NCBI GenBank assembly: GCA_030039695.1
Contig: JASHVB010000748.1
Coordinates: 1 to 9,458 of the forward strand
Length of the DNA: 9,458 bases
Direction of reading: 5' to 3'
Source of the DNA: Acetobacteraceae bacterium
GTDB taxonomy: Bacteria > Pseudomonadota > Alphaproteobacteria > Acetobacterales > Acetobacteraceae
Under the pieces are notes generated by a model. The model saw only the letters and a program-made list of their open reading frames with translations. It ran no database searches and was not told the origin of the DNA. Positions 1 through 6,868 of this stretch are shown here, in pieces. Position 1 is the first letter of the stretch. The number at the start of each line of letters is the position of its first letter. A program made the position numbers and the translations under genes.

Positions 1-1047
1 GTTGCCCTGGCGCAACCGGCGCTCGGTCATCGCCTCGTCGTCGCCGGCAAAGCCAAGATGGATCCAGTCGAGCTCGCTGCGATCGACGCCGCGTGGGCGC
101 AGCACGCGGATGGCGATCGTGTTGCGAATCTGCTGCAGCACCATGCCGGGGAAGATCGTCAGAATCTGCACCGAGACGCTGTCGCCGTATTCGTCGATCG
201 ACTCGATCACCGAGGGGTCGCGCAGATGGAATTCGCTGTCGGCGCGCAACGCGGCCGCCTTGTAGTCGGCGTCTTCCGCCGCGTAGTCCATCTTCGCCTG
301 GCTGAAATGATTGCCACCGTTGTCGGCGATCCAGATGCCGCCGGGTTGGCTGAGGCGGTTGATGCGGAAGGTGGTGAGGAACAAGTGAAGGATGCTGGCG
401 TGGTAGGTGTCCTTCACGTTTTCGAAATAAAGTTTCCAGTTGTTCGGCAACACCTGCGTGCTGCGACCGAGCAACGTCACCGGGCGGTTCAGCACGCGGC
501 GAATGCCGCCGCAGACCGCGGCGCCGAGATAGGTCTCCAGGTCCGGCGCATCGGGATCGAACGTGCCGAACACCAGGCCGGCGATTTCCGCGACGCGCAG
601 GCGGCGCAGATGGTGCTCTTCCTTGTGGAACTCGGGCGGCATGCCGCCCTGGCGCTTCACGCCGTGCTCGAACGCGACGCCAGTCAGCTGTCCCTGCAGG
701 TCATAGGTCCAGCCGTGATAGATGCAGCTTATCTCCTTCACGTTGCCGCGCTGTTCGAAGCAAAGCAGATTGCCGCGATGCGCGCAGCGGTTGACGAAGG
801 CATTGATGTTACCGGCTGAATCGCGCGTCGCGATCACCGCGGCCTCGCCGACGGTGGTCGCGACGTAATCGCCGGGGTTCGACAGCTCCATTGTCAGGCA
901 CAGGTAATTCCAGGTCGGGCCCTGGAAAATGCGTTGCTGCTCCAGGGCGTACTGGGCGGGGTCGGTGTAGACACGGAACGGAACCTCGCTGAGGCCGTTC
1001 GACGGCCATGCGACTTGCGGTTCGGAAGCCACGTTGAGTCCGGACAT
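1..1047 (-). CDS. Rieske ring-hydroxylating dioxygenase, alpha subunit (terephthalate/anthranilate-dioxygenase type), 3' end outside the window
   Basis: This is the catalytic oxygenase subunit of a two- or three-component aromatic dioxygenase, which adds O2 to an aromatic ring using electrons from a separate reductase. The frame is open from the ATG at 1047 to the window edge (349 codons, no stop), against roughly 410-430 residues for complete members. The Rieske [2Fe-2S] motif is intact: C88-A-H90, 17 residues, then C108-I-Y-H111. The mononuclear iron site shows D213-x2-H216-x4-H221 inside NNWKLYFENVKDTYHASILH. The third ligand, a C-terminal Asp, should lie just past the edge, because the frame stops at RRLRQGN, shortly before the usual GPAG segment. 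From memory, much of the protein reads like TphA2 of terephthalate dioxygenase, and also like AndAc-type enzymes; R314 (in IAIR) falls where TphA2 has a substrate-carboxylate arginine. AGGAGG at 1062-1057 lies 9 bases before the ATG. Family is certain; substrate is inferred and unproven. The small subunit and reductase are not in the window. Confidence 0.93.
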   Translation of the reverse strand, partial: MSGLNVASEPQVAWPSNGLSEVPFRVYTDPAQYALEQQRIFQGPTWNYLCLTMELSNPGDYVATTVGEAAVIATRDSAGNINAFVNRCAHRGNLLCFEQRGNVKEISCIYHGWTYDLQGQLTGVAFEHGVKRQGGMPPEFHKEEHHLRRLRVAEIAGLVFGTFDPDAPDLETYLGAAVCGGIRRVLNRPVTLLGRSTQVLPNNWKLYFENVKDTYHASILHLFLTTFRINRLSQPGGIWIADNGGNHFSQAKMDYAAEDADYKAAALRADSEFHLRDPSVIESIDEYGDSVSVQILTIFPGMVLQQIRNTIAIRVLRPRGVDRSELDWIHLGFAGDDEAMTERRLRQGN

Positions 1048-1170
1048 TGGCTGCGCCCTCCTGCCGGGTTGGACGACCGTTGGGGGAGAGTAAGACAAAG
1101 GGAGCGAGGCGAATAGCGGCGTACCCCGTCTACACCTCGTCCCCACAGCGACGGAGGTCATCATGTGCGG

Positions 1171-1198
1171 TTGCGCGGACCCGTCGCTGCAGTTAAAC
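1171..1198 (+). promoter_or_regulatory. Possible promoter of the tRNA-Gly gene
   Basis: TTGCGC (1171-1176) and TTAAAC (1193-1198) are separated by 16 bases, and the second box ends 10 bases before the mature tRNA 5' end. Each box matches the sigma-70 consensus only partly, so the call rests mainly on position. Confidence 0.3.
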
Positions 1199-1207
1199 CA
1201 GCATCCG

Positions 1208-1282
<75 letters not shown>

Positions 1283-1595
1283 TCGGCCACACCGACTTCA
1301 TTGCCGCGCGCGGCTTCGGCAAAAAGTTCGATGTGGGCGTCACACCTCCACGACCGCGGTGAACAGGGCGGTGGTCCGGCCGCGAGCAGGATCAGTATGG
1401 TCGTGGCGGGGTCGGCGGCGTCCCCGATTCATCCGTCCCACCGTATCGGTGATTCAGGAACGCTTCTTGCATGAGGGCGACTCCTGATGAAGTTCATCGC
1501 GCTCTCATCTGCCGGCAGCGCAAAAGAATGGCCGAGGCAGGCGCGGGGAATTTGATCGGGACGGACCCACCGCGGGGCTGATGGTCCGCGGGCCG
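1283..1595. other. Intergenic stretch without a recognised gene
   Basis: No convincing gene is seen. Just after the tRNA, one plus-strand frame (1282-1362) reads like the end of a protein (contains TDFIAARGFGKKFDVGV) before a stop, but it has no start of its own because the tRNA precedes it. A 6-base-arm hairpin lies at 1301-1322 (TTGCCG/CGGCAA) and a 13-base dyad at 1486-1498 (GATGAA-G-TTCATC). Neither has the U-tract of an intrinsic terminator in the tRNA direction. Confidence 0.4.
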
Positions 1596-1745
1596 ATGCT
1601 GGATCTCAATTGCGTCTTCGGCGTTCCTCTCGCCAAGTACGATCGATGCGCCGGCTTCGACGAAACGGTGGGCGATGGCGGGGCCGGCGCGACGCCGCGG
1701 GTGCCCCCGGTGATGAGTGCGGGGCGGCCTTGCGGCGAGCTCCGA
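1596..1745 (-). pseudogene. Frameshifted N-terminal remnant of a short-chain dehydrogenase
   Basis: Reading the minus strand downstream of the dehydratase-like gene, one frame gives QGRPALITGGTRGV (to about 1691). A second frame, about 5-10 bases on, gives GPAIAHRFVEAGASIVLGER (from about 1688 down to 1630), followed by NAEDAIEIQHR. Joined, this is the first beta-alpha-beta unit of the Rossmann fold of a classical short-chain dehydrogenase, with the TGxxxGxG cofactor loop broken exactly at the frameshift (net -1 or +2). No start codon precedes it in frame. Downstream of about 1600 the resemblance ends, so roughly the last 200 residues of a normal ~250-residue enzyme are missing. It starts about 45 bases after the stop of the gene at 2607-1786, as expected for a former third gene of that operon. 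A sequencing error could explain the frameshift but not the missing C-terminus. Confidence 0.7.
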
Positions 1746-1785
1746 CTGGCGAGCGAAGACAGGCTTTCGCCGCCGCCGGCCGATA

Positions 1786-2607
1786 TCAGAGCAGCTGAAA
1801 CAATTGTGCTGTGGCGTCGAATGCGCGCCGCGCGACCTGTGCCGGCGGCATCGCCTCGTAGCGGCTGCTGAAGATCTCCACCGAGTAATAACCGGCATAT
1901 CCGGTCTGCAGAATGTGGCGCGCAAACGCCGTCATCGGCCGCGCGCCCTCCCCGGGGAACAGGCGATAGTAGCGGACAAGCTCGCGGATCGGCAGGTTGG
2001 CGGTGGGCAGGTCGGCAAACTCGACAAGGAAGATCTTATCGCCGGGGATGTCGCGGATCGGCTCCGGCGGCAGGTCCAGCAGAAAAACATGTGCGGAATC
2101 GAGAACGAGGCCGACGTGATCGTGATCGGCCTGCCGCACGAGGTCCCAGGCCACACGATAGTCGGCGATCCACGGCGCATAACATAGCGGCTCGTAGCCG
2201 ATGCGAACGTTGCGCGTGCGGGCAAGATCGCCGAGCGCGCGAAGGTCGTCGATGGCGCGCGACCAGTCACGGCTGCAGTCAGCCGAGGTGTTGGAACACA
2301 GCACCAGCAGATCGGTGCCGAGCATCTGCATTTGGTCGATGAGATGGTCCGCCAGTTCCAACTTGTGCTCGCGGACCGAGGGCGGCATGCTTTCAAAATC
2401 GCGCAGACCCTGCAGGCAGGAAACCGCGAGTCCACTGTCGCGTAACAGCTGCACTGCGGTATCGGCGTCGGTGAAGCTTTCGAACAAATCGCGCGGCCAT
2501 ATTTCGGTCGCGCCAAAACCGGCGCCGCGGATGGCCGCGAGGCGGTGCTCCAGTGTGCCGCCGAATGTGGCGGTGGTGCAGGACAGACGGTTCGTTGGAA
2601 CGATCAT
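1786..2607 (-). CDS. Sugar phosphate isomerase/epimerase-like TIM-barrel protein, 3-dehydroshikimate dehydratase-like
   Basis: A 273-residue member of the xylose-isomerase-like TIM-barrel superfamily (AP endonuclease 2 fold). It reads most like the dehydratase domain of QuiC-type enzymes, which convert 3-dehydroshikimate to protocatechuate in quinate/shikimate breakdown. Shared landmarks include the N-terminal GTLEHRLAAIRGAGFGATEI, LQGLRDFE (65-72), GTDLLVLCSN (97-106), GYEPL (137-141), LVLDSAHV (167-174), DIPGDKIFLVEFADLP (186-201), YRLFPGEG (214-221) and YYSVEIFS (240-247). Probable metal ligands are E139, D170 and E244. The fourth ligand position holds E196, where characterised bacterial enzymes I recall have Gln or His. 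Only the barrel domain is present; there is no C-terminal hydroxyphenylpyruvate-dioxygenase-like domain as in two-domain QuiC. The ATG follows the upstream dehydrogenase stop by 6 bases and has no clear Shine-Dalgarno sequence, suggesting translational coupling. The fold is sure; a sugar or inositol isomerase/epimerase role remains possible. Confidence 0.88.
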   Translation of the reverse strand: MIVPTNRLSCTTATFGGTLEHRLAAIRGAGFGATEIWPRDLFESFTDADTAVQLLRDSGLAVSCLQGLRDFESMPPSVREHKLELADHLIDQMQMLGTDLLVLCSNTSADCSRDWSRAIDDLRALGDLARTRNVRIGYEPLCYAPWIADYRVAWDLVRQADHDHVGLVLDSAHVFLLDLPPEPIRDIPGDKIFLVEFADLPTANLPIRELVRYYRLFPGEGARPMTAFARHILQTGYAGYYSVEIFSSRYEAMPPAQVARRAFDATAQLFQLL

Positions 2608-2613
2608 ATCCGG

Positions 2614-3369
2614 TCAGATTGCGGTGAGGCCGCCATCAACGACCAGCGACGCGCCGGTCATGTAGGAAGCGAGATCGGAGACCAGAAACAACACCGCGTT
2701 GGCAACCTCCTCAGGCCGGGCAATGCGCTTGAGCGGCACGCTGTCCAGCAATTCCTGTCGCCACGTCGGCGGCAGGCTGGCGATGCGAACGGTGTCGGTC
2801 AGGCCGGGATGGATCGCGTTCACGCGGATGTTCTGCGCGGCATATTCCACGGCGGCGGCCTTGCTCAGCATCAACACGCCGCCTTTCGCGGTGTGGTAAG
2901 TCATCGCACGGCCCGACGCGACCAGCCCGTAATGCGACGAGGTGTTGACGATCGCGCCGCCGCCCGCGCGTCTCATTGCCGCAATGCAGGCCTTCATCCC
3001 GAGCCAGGTGCCCTTCAGGTCAACGTCTATGGTGGCGTTCCATTCGGCTTCGGTGGTTTCTTCCAAGCCGGAACGAGCGGGAACGCCGGCGTTGTTCACC
3101 AGCGTCGTGAGTTTGCCGAAGCTCGTTTCCGCCAGGCGCACGATGGCCTCCCAGGAATCGCTGCTACGCACGTCGAGGTGGGTGTAGGCCGCGACGTTCG
3201 CCGATGCGGCGCCGTTGATTTCGCCAACCAGGACCTTGCCTTCGTCGTCGCGCAGGTCTCCAACGACCACGCGGGCACCATGCCGGCAGAAGGTGTGGGC
3301 CTCAGCGGCGCCGATGCCGTGTGCGCCCCCCGATATGATCGCAACCTTCCCTTCGAGCAGGGGTGCCAT
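2614..3369 (-). CDS. Short-chain dehydrogenase/reductase (SDR), classical type
   Basis: A 251-residue NAD(P)-dependent oxidoreductase of normal length for the classical SDR family. The cofactor loop is GGAHGIG (14-20). D38 at the end of the second strand (VVVGD) points to NAD(H) rather than NADP(H). NNAG is at 92-95. The catalytic residues are S144 or S145, Y158 and K162 (Y-H-T-A-K), followed by the usual IRVNAIHPG (181-189). The C-terminus is the common ...MTGASLVVDGG. The fourth member of the frequent catalytic tetrad, an Asn near position 117, is Asp here. The ATG at 3369 is preceded at 8 bases by AGGAA (3382-3378). It is the first gene of a two-gene operon with the dehydratase-like protein. 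It probably oxidises or reduces an alcohol, ketone or dihydrodiol related to that pathway; the substrate cannot be told from sequence. Confidence 0.93.
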   Translation of the reverse strand: MAPLLEGKVAIISGGAHGIGAAEAHTFCRHGARVVVGDLRDDEGKVLVGEINGAASANVAAYTHLDVRSSDSWEAIVRLAETSFGKLTTLVNNAGVPARSGLEETTEAEWNATIDVDLKGTWLGMKACIAAMRRAGGGAIVNTSSHYGLVASGRAMTYHTAKGGVLMLSKAAAVEYAAQNIRVNAIHPGLTDTVRIASLPPTWRQELLDSVPLKRIARPEEVANAVLFLVSDLASYMTGASLVVDGGLTAI

Positions 3370-3523
3370 TGCCGCTGTTCCTGCCTGACGCTACCCGGAC
3401 GACCGGTAGCGCCGCGTCGGGCGGATAGCAAATTTTCGCTGGGGGAGGGCTTGTCCGCGTTGGGTCGGACCGATCGCCATTGTGCCGGCCACCGAACGGT
3501 GGTGCGTCACGGTCGCTGTCAAT

Positions 3524-3592
3524 GTCACAAATTGGTTAGTGCGATGGTGAGCGATTCATTCGTACGCATGCGTACCGCGCCGTAATTGTGAC
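3524..3592. promoter_or_regulatory. Possible operator: perfect 14-base palindrome inside a 7-base inverted repeat
   Basis: GTACGCATGCGTAC (3562-3575) is a perfect palindrome. It is enclosed by GTCACAA (3524-3530) and TTGTGAC (3586-3592), exact reverse complements whose common centre (about 3558) lies close to but not on the palindrome centre (3568.5). It is about 155-245 bases upstream of the dehydrogenase start. Dyads of this size are typical binding sites for dimeric regulators, but no regulator gene is present in the window and the sequence does not identify one. Confidence 0.35.
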
Positions 3593-3754
3593 CGTTGTCC
3601 TGATGGCGTCGTAACCGAGAGGCCGCTGGCGAGTGATTCGGAACATCTCGGGTCTCGTCGAATACCGGCTCCATACGCGCCTCGACCCCACAACGTAATC
3701 TCAAGACTAATTGAGGCAATGACGTCTGGTTAAGCCACATTTCGGGCATGAGCC

Positions 3755-3766
3755 GGCGATATCGCC
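3755..3766. repeat. 12-base perfect palindrome
   Basis: GGCGATATCGCC is a perfect dyad about 160 bases upstream of the acyltransferase start. It could bind a dimeric regulator or be chance; nothing else distinguishes it. Confidence 0.25.
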
Positions 3767-3927
3767 CAGGGCAACCGTCAGCGGACATGCCAGATCCGGA
3801 TACTGGAGCTTCGCCGGAGACTCTGGACCAAGCGATCATGTGGAGGAACTTTGCCATCCCCCCACGACATCAATATTGGCTGTAACCGATCCCCCACGGT
3901 CTGCACCGCAATCGAGAGTGCGTCGCC

Positions 3928-5226
3928 TTGAGTGATACGCCGACGATGCACGACGTGATGCGCACTCAAACGGGCCGTCTAATAAATGTCGGCAGACTGC
4001 TGCAGCTCGAAGGGCTGCGAGGACTCGCAGCCGTGACGGTGGTTGTCTGGCACTTTCTATGGGCATTCGCGCCGTGGGAGCTCGGTACCGTGGCGGGCTG
4101 GCCATCACAGGGCCTGGCCGGCAACGTGGCGACGGCATTGATGGACGGGCCGGCGGCGGTGGCTGTGTTCTTCGTACTCTCCGGATTTGTCATTCCGCTT
4201 CGGTTCTTTCGTTCTGGCCAATCTCGCGCGCTCGTCCAGGCCGTTGCCAAACGTTGGCCGAGACTGGCGGGCCTGTCAGTGCTTGCTGTTCTCTTCGCCT
4301 ATGGCCTCTTCCATTTCGGCCTGTTTCGCTACCGGGAGGCCGGCGACCTCACCGGGTCTGATTGGCTCGCATCATACGGCGGTGGCGCGCCGGGCAGGAT
4401 GCCCACTCCGTCATTGACGGGAGCGCTCCGTGAGGGGTTGGTCGGGGCATTTCTCGACGAGTCCGATGCCTATGATCCGGTGCTCTGGACTATGCGCCAC
4501 GAGCTGTTCGGCAGTTCTCTCAGTTTGGCATTGGCGCTGGTTATTTGCCGAGTCTCTGTAAAGGCTTGCGGCATCATTCTGATATCCGCCGTGGTTTTGG
4601 CAATCGCGGTCGATCCTTGGTTACTTTCATTTGTCGCCGGGACAGGTCTGGCATTTGTAGTCTGGACTCGGCGAGGGAGGCTGAGCGCGTTCGCCACAGC
4701 CGTCAGTATCAGCCTTGGTATGTTCCTGTTTGGCTACCTCGAACCGGTAGGAGCATATTCATTCGTTCCTGTGGTTCAGGATGCCGCCGGGTACCGGTAT
4801 GACCGGATCGTGCTGCACACGGTGAGCGGCCTGTTGATAATCCTTGGCCTGGTCGGCAATGAGCGGGTCGCACGCGCGTTCAGCGCGAGACCGCTTCTCC
4901 TACTCGGCCGGCTTTCATTCCCCATTTACGTGTTCCACTTTCCGTTGCTCTGTTCCCTTGGGTGTGGATTGTTCATCACGCTCCGGCAGAGCATGTCCTA
5001 CCAGGCCACCATCGCCCTTGTCGCGGCCGTTTACGCCTCAGCCTTGCTGCTGACTGGCGGTCTACTTGTGCAGGTGGATGACGCGTGGGGTGTCTGGCTG
5101 AACCGACTATCAAGTCTCCTGCTGGCACGGGGCGCACGCGCATTGGGCATACTCTTAAAGGATGGACGCCGATGCAACGTGCTGCGCCGAGTCCATCTGC
5201 TCGGCACCGTTTATACCAAAAGATGA
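3928..5226 (+). CDS. Integral membrane acyltransferase, acyltransferase-3 (OafA/NodX-like) family
   Basis: A 432-residue polytopic membrane protein of the family that transfers acyl groups (usually acetyl) to carbohydrates, such as O-antigen, exopolysaccharide or Nod factor, at the cytoplasmic membrane. The defining R-x10-H motif is R31...H42 (LEGLRGLAAV...VVWHF). FFVLSGF is at 81-87, the basic cytoplasmic stretch KRWPRL at 108-113, LWTMRHELFG with W187 and E192 at 186-195, and the late helix LGRLSFPIYVFHFPLL at about 325-341. Hydrophobic segments recur about ten times, as usual, and no periplasmic SGNH domain is fused. The start is uncertain: TTG 3928 has GAGAG 9 bases upstream, while ATG 3946 and ATG 3958 are alternatives with no better site; all leave the R-x10-H motif intact. 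The gene stands alone, divergent from the dehydrogenase operon, with no polysaccharide genes beside it, so the acceptor is unknown. Confidence 0.9.
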   Translation: MSDTPTMHDVMRTQTGRLINVGRLLQLEGLRGLAAVTVVVWHFLWAFAPWELGTVAGWPSQGLAGNVATALMDGPAAVAVFFVLSGFVIPLRFFRSGQSRALVQAVAKRWPRLAGLSVLAVLFAYGLFHFGLFRYREAGDLTGSDWLASYGGGAPGRMPTPSLTGALREGLVGAFLDESDAYDPVLWTMRHELFGSSLSLALALVICRVSVKACGIILISAVVLAIAVDPWLLSFVAGTGLAFVVWTRRGRLSAFATAVSISLGMFLFGYLEPVGAYSFVPVVQDAAGYRYDRIVLHTVSGLLIILGLVGNERVARAFSARPLLLLGRLSFPIYVFHFPLLCSLGCGLFITLRQSMSYQATIALVAAVYASALLLTGGLLVQVDDAWGVWLNRLSSLLLARGARALGILLKDGRRCNVLRRVHLLGTVYTKR

Positions 5227-5312
5227 CCCTGCGCGTGGGGCCACTGCCGTCAGGCTGGACCTCGGATTCGGACTGTCGGCAAAGAACTGAGGAGGGATAT
5301 TCATCGCTTCGG

Positions 5313-5342
5313 TCGCTCCCGGCGTGAATTCCGGCGGAGCGA
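5313..5342. terminator. Hairpin between convergent genes, possible shared terminator
   Basis: TCGCTCC (5313-5319) pairs with GGAGCGA (5336-5342) around a 16-base loop that can form a further short CGG/CCG stem. It lies in the 213-base gap between the convergent acyltransferase and cyclotransferase genes. Neither strand shows a T-tract after it, so an intrinsic terminator is not proven. I see nothing else in this gap. Confidence 0.3.
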
Positions 5343-5439
5343 GTCAGATGTTCTTCATCGGCGGTCGACGCGCGCCTGCCTGCCTTGGCGATCTTACCCA
5401 GATTATTTCCCTACAGATATTGATCGCCGTCATAAACAG

Positions 5440-5994
5440 CTACTCGACGTGCAGCACGGAATCCAAATACTCGATCCATGACGCCGGCAAGCCGTGGAAC
5501 CTCGCGCCATCACGGAGCAGAGTGATGTACCTGTGCGATGGATTGCCGTCCGTCTCTTTGCCAACCGCCATATATGCCACTGCTGTTAGCCGGTTGCCGT
5601 CGTTGTCGAGTGCACCGACGGCGACCGGCCTGTAGCCATGGCCCGGAATGCCTTCGGTCGAGTTCAAGCGGAGAAGATCACGGCGGGTGATCCGGTAGAG
5701 GACGCCCCAGACTTCGCCATTGTCGTCCACGCATATGTTCGCGGGGGCCGCCTTACCCCTGGGACGGCCTTCAAGGTTGAAACGGAGACGATACCCCACG
5801 ATCTGGCCAACCCGCCGCTCCAGCGGCTTAATCCGCCGACGCGCCTCGAAAGTGGCTGGATGCATGTTTGAGCCATAGGCGAAATACCAAACCTCGTCCG
5901 ACGGTCGCCCCTCTAGAGCAAGGCCGTGGCGACGATAGTGCCACTTGGAGGCCAGCCAGGACTTCGCAATCAGCCGCCGCCACCGGATCCGCAT
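5440..5994 (-). CDS. Gamma-glutamylcyclotransferase-fold (GGCT/AIG2-like) protein
   Basis: A 184-residue protein of the gamma-glutamyl cyclotransferase family, whose enzymes release 5-oxoproline from gamma-glutamyl amines or dipeptides. The substrate loop YFAYGSNM is at 37-44. The region GEVWGVLYRI (93-102) and the catalytic-Glu segment LNSTEGIPGHGYRPV (110-124) follow, with E114 at the position of the catalytic Glu of human GGCT. After that comes an AVAYMA strand near 140. The core is about 145 residues, normal for the family. It is preceded by some 35 extra residues rich in Arg, Lys and Trp (MRIRWRRLIAKSWLASKWHY...). The ATG at 5994 has AGGAG at 6010-6006, 11 bases upstream, which supports the extended start. 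It is monocistronic and convergent with the acyltransferase. The fold and active site are clear; the physiological substrate (glutathione-type, gamma-glutamylamine or other) is not. Confidence 0.87.
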   Translation of the reverse strand: MRIRWRRLIAKSWLASKWHYRRHGLALEGRPSDEVWYFAYGSNMHPATFEARRRIKPLERRVGQIVGYRLRFNLEGRPRGKAAPANICVDDNGEVWGVLYRITRRDLLRLNSTEGIPGHGYRPVAVGALDNDGNRLTAVAYMAVGKETDGNPSHRYITLLRDGARFHGLPASWIEYLDSVLHVE

Positions 5995-6279
5995 GTCTTA
6001 CTCAACTCCTGTTCACCGCGAGCGTTCGGACCGCTCTCTCGGCACACCTGAACAATCGTTTCCAGCTCTCACCATCGGATTGCTGCCTTCACGTCCCACT
6101 CGCGCGGCACTTTAATGCCGTACCATCGATGACTTGAGCAACGGAGACCGGACGATCCTGTCGGAATCCACCGTTGGCAGTCGCATTGAGCGGGCCATAA
6201 TCGTGCGACTCCGGCGGTCCGAGTTGGCGTCGTGTCCATGAGGCGGCTCTCACCGATTGGAAACGCATAGCTCTCACCA
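5995..6279. other. Intergenic stretch, no gene seen
   Basis: No reading frame here resembles a known protein. It should hold the promoter of the minus-strand cyclotransferase gene, but I see no convincing -35/-10 pair. A small 5-base hairpin (CGGCA/TGCCG, 6105-6120) has no T-tract. Confidence 0.4.
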
Positions 6280-6311
6280 CACGATGCAACATCAAGGTCA
6301 TGGTGATCGTG
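6280..6311 (-). terminator. Stem-loop just after the acetyltransferase stop codon
   Basis: On the minus strand CACGAT and ATCGTG (outer arms, 6311-6306 and 6285-6280) pair. The stem continues, past one bulge and one mismatch, with CA/TG and CAT/ATG to a small loop. It begins 5 bases after the stop codon ending at 6317. No run of U follows, so it could be a weak terminator or a 3' stabilising hairpin. Confidence 0.3.
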
Positions 6312-6316
6312 GCGGG

Positions 6317-6868
6317 TCAGGAGCGGATGCGGGCGGGGTTCCCGAATGCGGTGGCACCGGCCGGCACATCGCGGGTCACCACGCTTCCTGCGCCGATCAG
6401 GGCGTCGTCTCCGATGGTCACGCCGGGCAGGATGATTGCGCCACCTCCGATCCAGACATTGCGCCCGATGTGGATAGCCCGACCAAACTCCAGACCCGAT
6501 GCGCGGGCGGCCGGATCACGCGGATGGTCGGCAGTGAGGATTTGCACGGCCGGCCCGATCTGGGTCCGATCTGCGATCACGACCGCCACCACATCGAGAA
6601 CGACGCAGTTGAAGTTCAGGAATACCCCTGAGCCGAGGCTGATGTTGAAGCCATAGTCGCAGTGGAAGGGGGGACGGACGACGGCACCCTCACCAACCGC
6701 GGCAAGGCGTTCCAACAATAAAGCGCGTCGCTCAGGGATCGCCTTGGCCAAGGGGTCATTGTAGCGGGCCAGCCATTGTTGTGTCGCCTTCAACTCCGCT
6801 TGGAGGTCCGCATCGGTCGGGTTGTACAATTCGCCGGCCAGCATCTTCTCTTTTTCTGTTCTCCGCAT
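6317..6868 (-). CDS. Sugar O-acetyltransferase, maltose/galactoside/NodL type (left-handed beta-helix)
   Basis: A 183-residue acetyl-CoA-dependent O-acetyltransferase of the LacA/Maa/NodL family, a cytoplasmic trimer in characterised members. The N-terminal segment EKEKMLAGELYNPTDADLQ (5-23) is the family's signature start. PFHCDYGFNI (67-76) and the hexapeptide-repeat helix follow. H115 in LTADHP is the catalytic His at the same number as in E. coli LacA, and the helix ends with IGRNVWIGGGAIILPGVTIG (134-153), IGAGSVVT (158-165) and FGNPAR (175-180). I chose ATG 6868 because GGGAG (6881-6877) lies 8 bases upstream and the length matches E. coli Maa exactly; an ATG at 6961 would add 31 residues unlike the family. 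Monocistronic. The acceptor may be a free sugar (detoxification) or an oligosaccharide; the sequence does not decide. Confidence 0.94.
   Translation of the reverse strand: MRRTEKEKMLAGELYNPTDADLQAELKATQQWLARYNDPLAKAIPERRALLLERLAAVGEGAVVRPPFHCDYGFNISLGSGVFLNFNCVVLDVVAVVIADRTQIGPAVQILTADHPRDPAARASGLEFGRAIHIGRNVWIGGGAIILPGVTIGDDALIGAGSVVTRDVPAGATAFGNPARIRS

Larger units (their letters stand above)
3370..3927. other. Divergent intergenic region with palindromes, no gene
   Basis: The 558 bases lie between two divergent start codons, so the promoters for both the dehydrogenase operon (minus) and the membrane acyltransferase (plus) should be here. No reading frame in it resembles a protein family. 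It contains a 14-base palindrome (3562-3575), a wider inverted repeat (3524-3530 with 3586-3592) and a 12-base palindrome (3755-3766). I could not find a convincing -35/-10 pair for either side. The best plus-strand candidate is a poor one: TTGCCA near 3853 with TATTGG 17 bases on. Confidence 0.6.

Noticed and set aside
58..819. Long plus-strand open frame (253 codons)
   Set aside because: It is antisense to the dioxygenase gene, whose minus-strand frame carries all the Rieske and iron-site motifs. The plus-strand product is an Ala/Val/Arg-rich shadow.
1301..1322. Hairpin after the tRNA (TTGCCG/CGGCAA) as its terminator
   Set aside because: It is followed by an A-run, not a T-run, on the tRNA strand.
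1494..1925. Minus-strand frame of 143 codons overlapping the dehydratase-like gene
   Set aside because: Its upper part is out of frame within that gene. Only the segment matching an SDR N-terminus is meaningful and is reported as a pseudogene.
2545..3585. Long plus-strand open frame (346 codons)
   Set aside because: It lies opposite the dehydrogenase gene and the operon junction; the minus-strand proteins have clear family motifs and this product has none.
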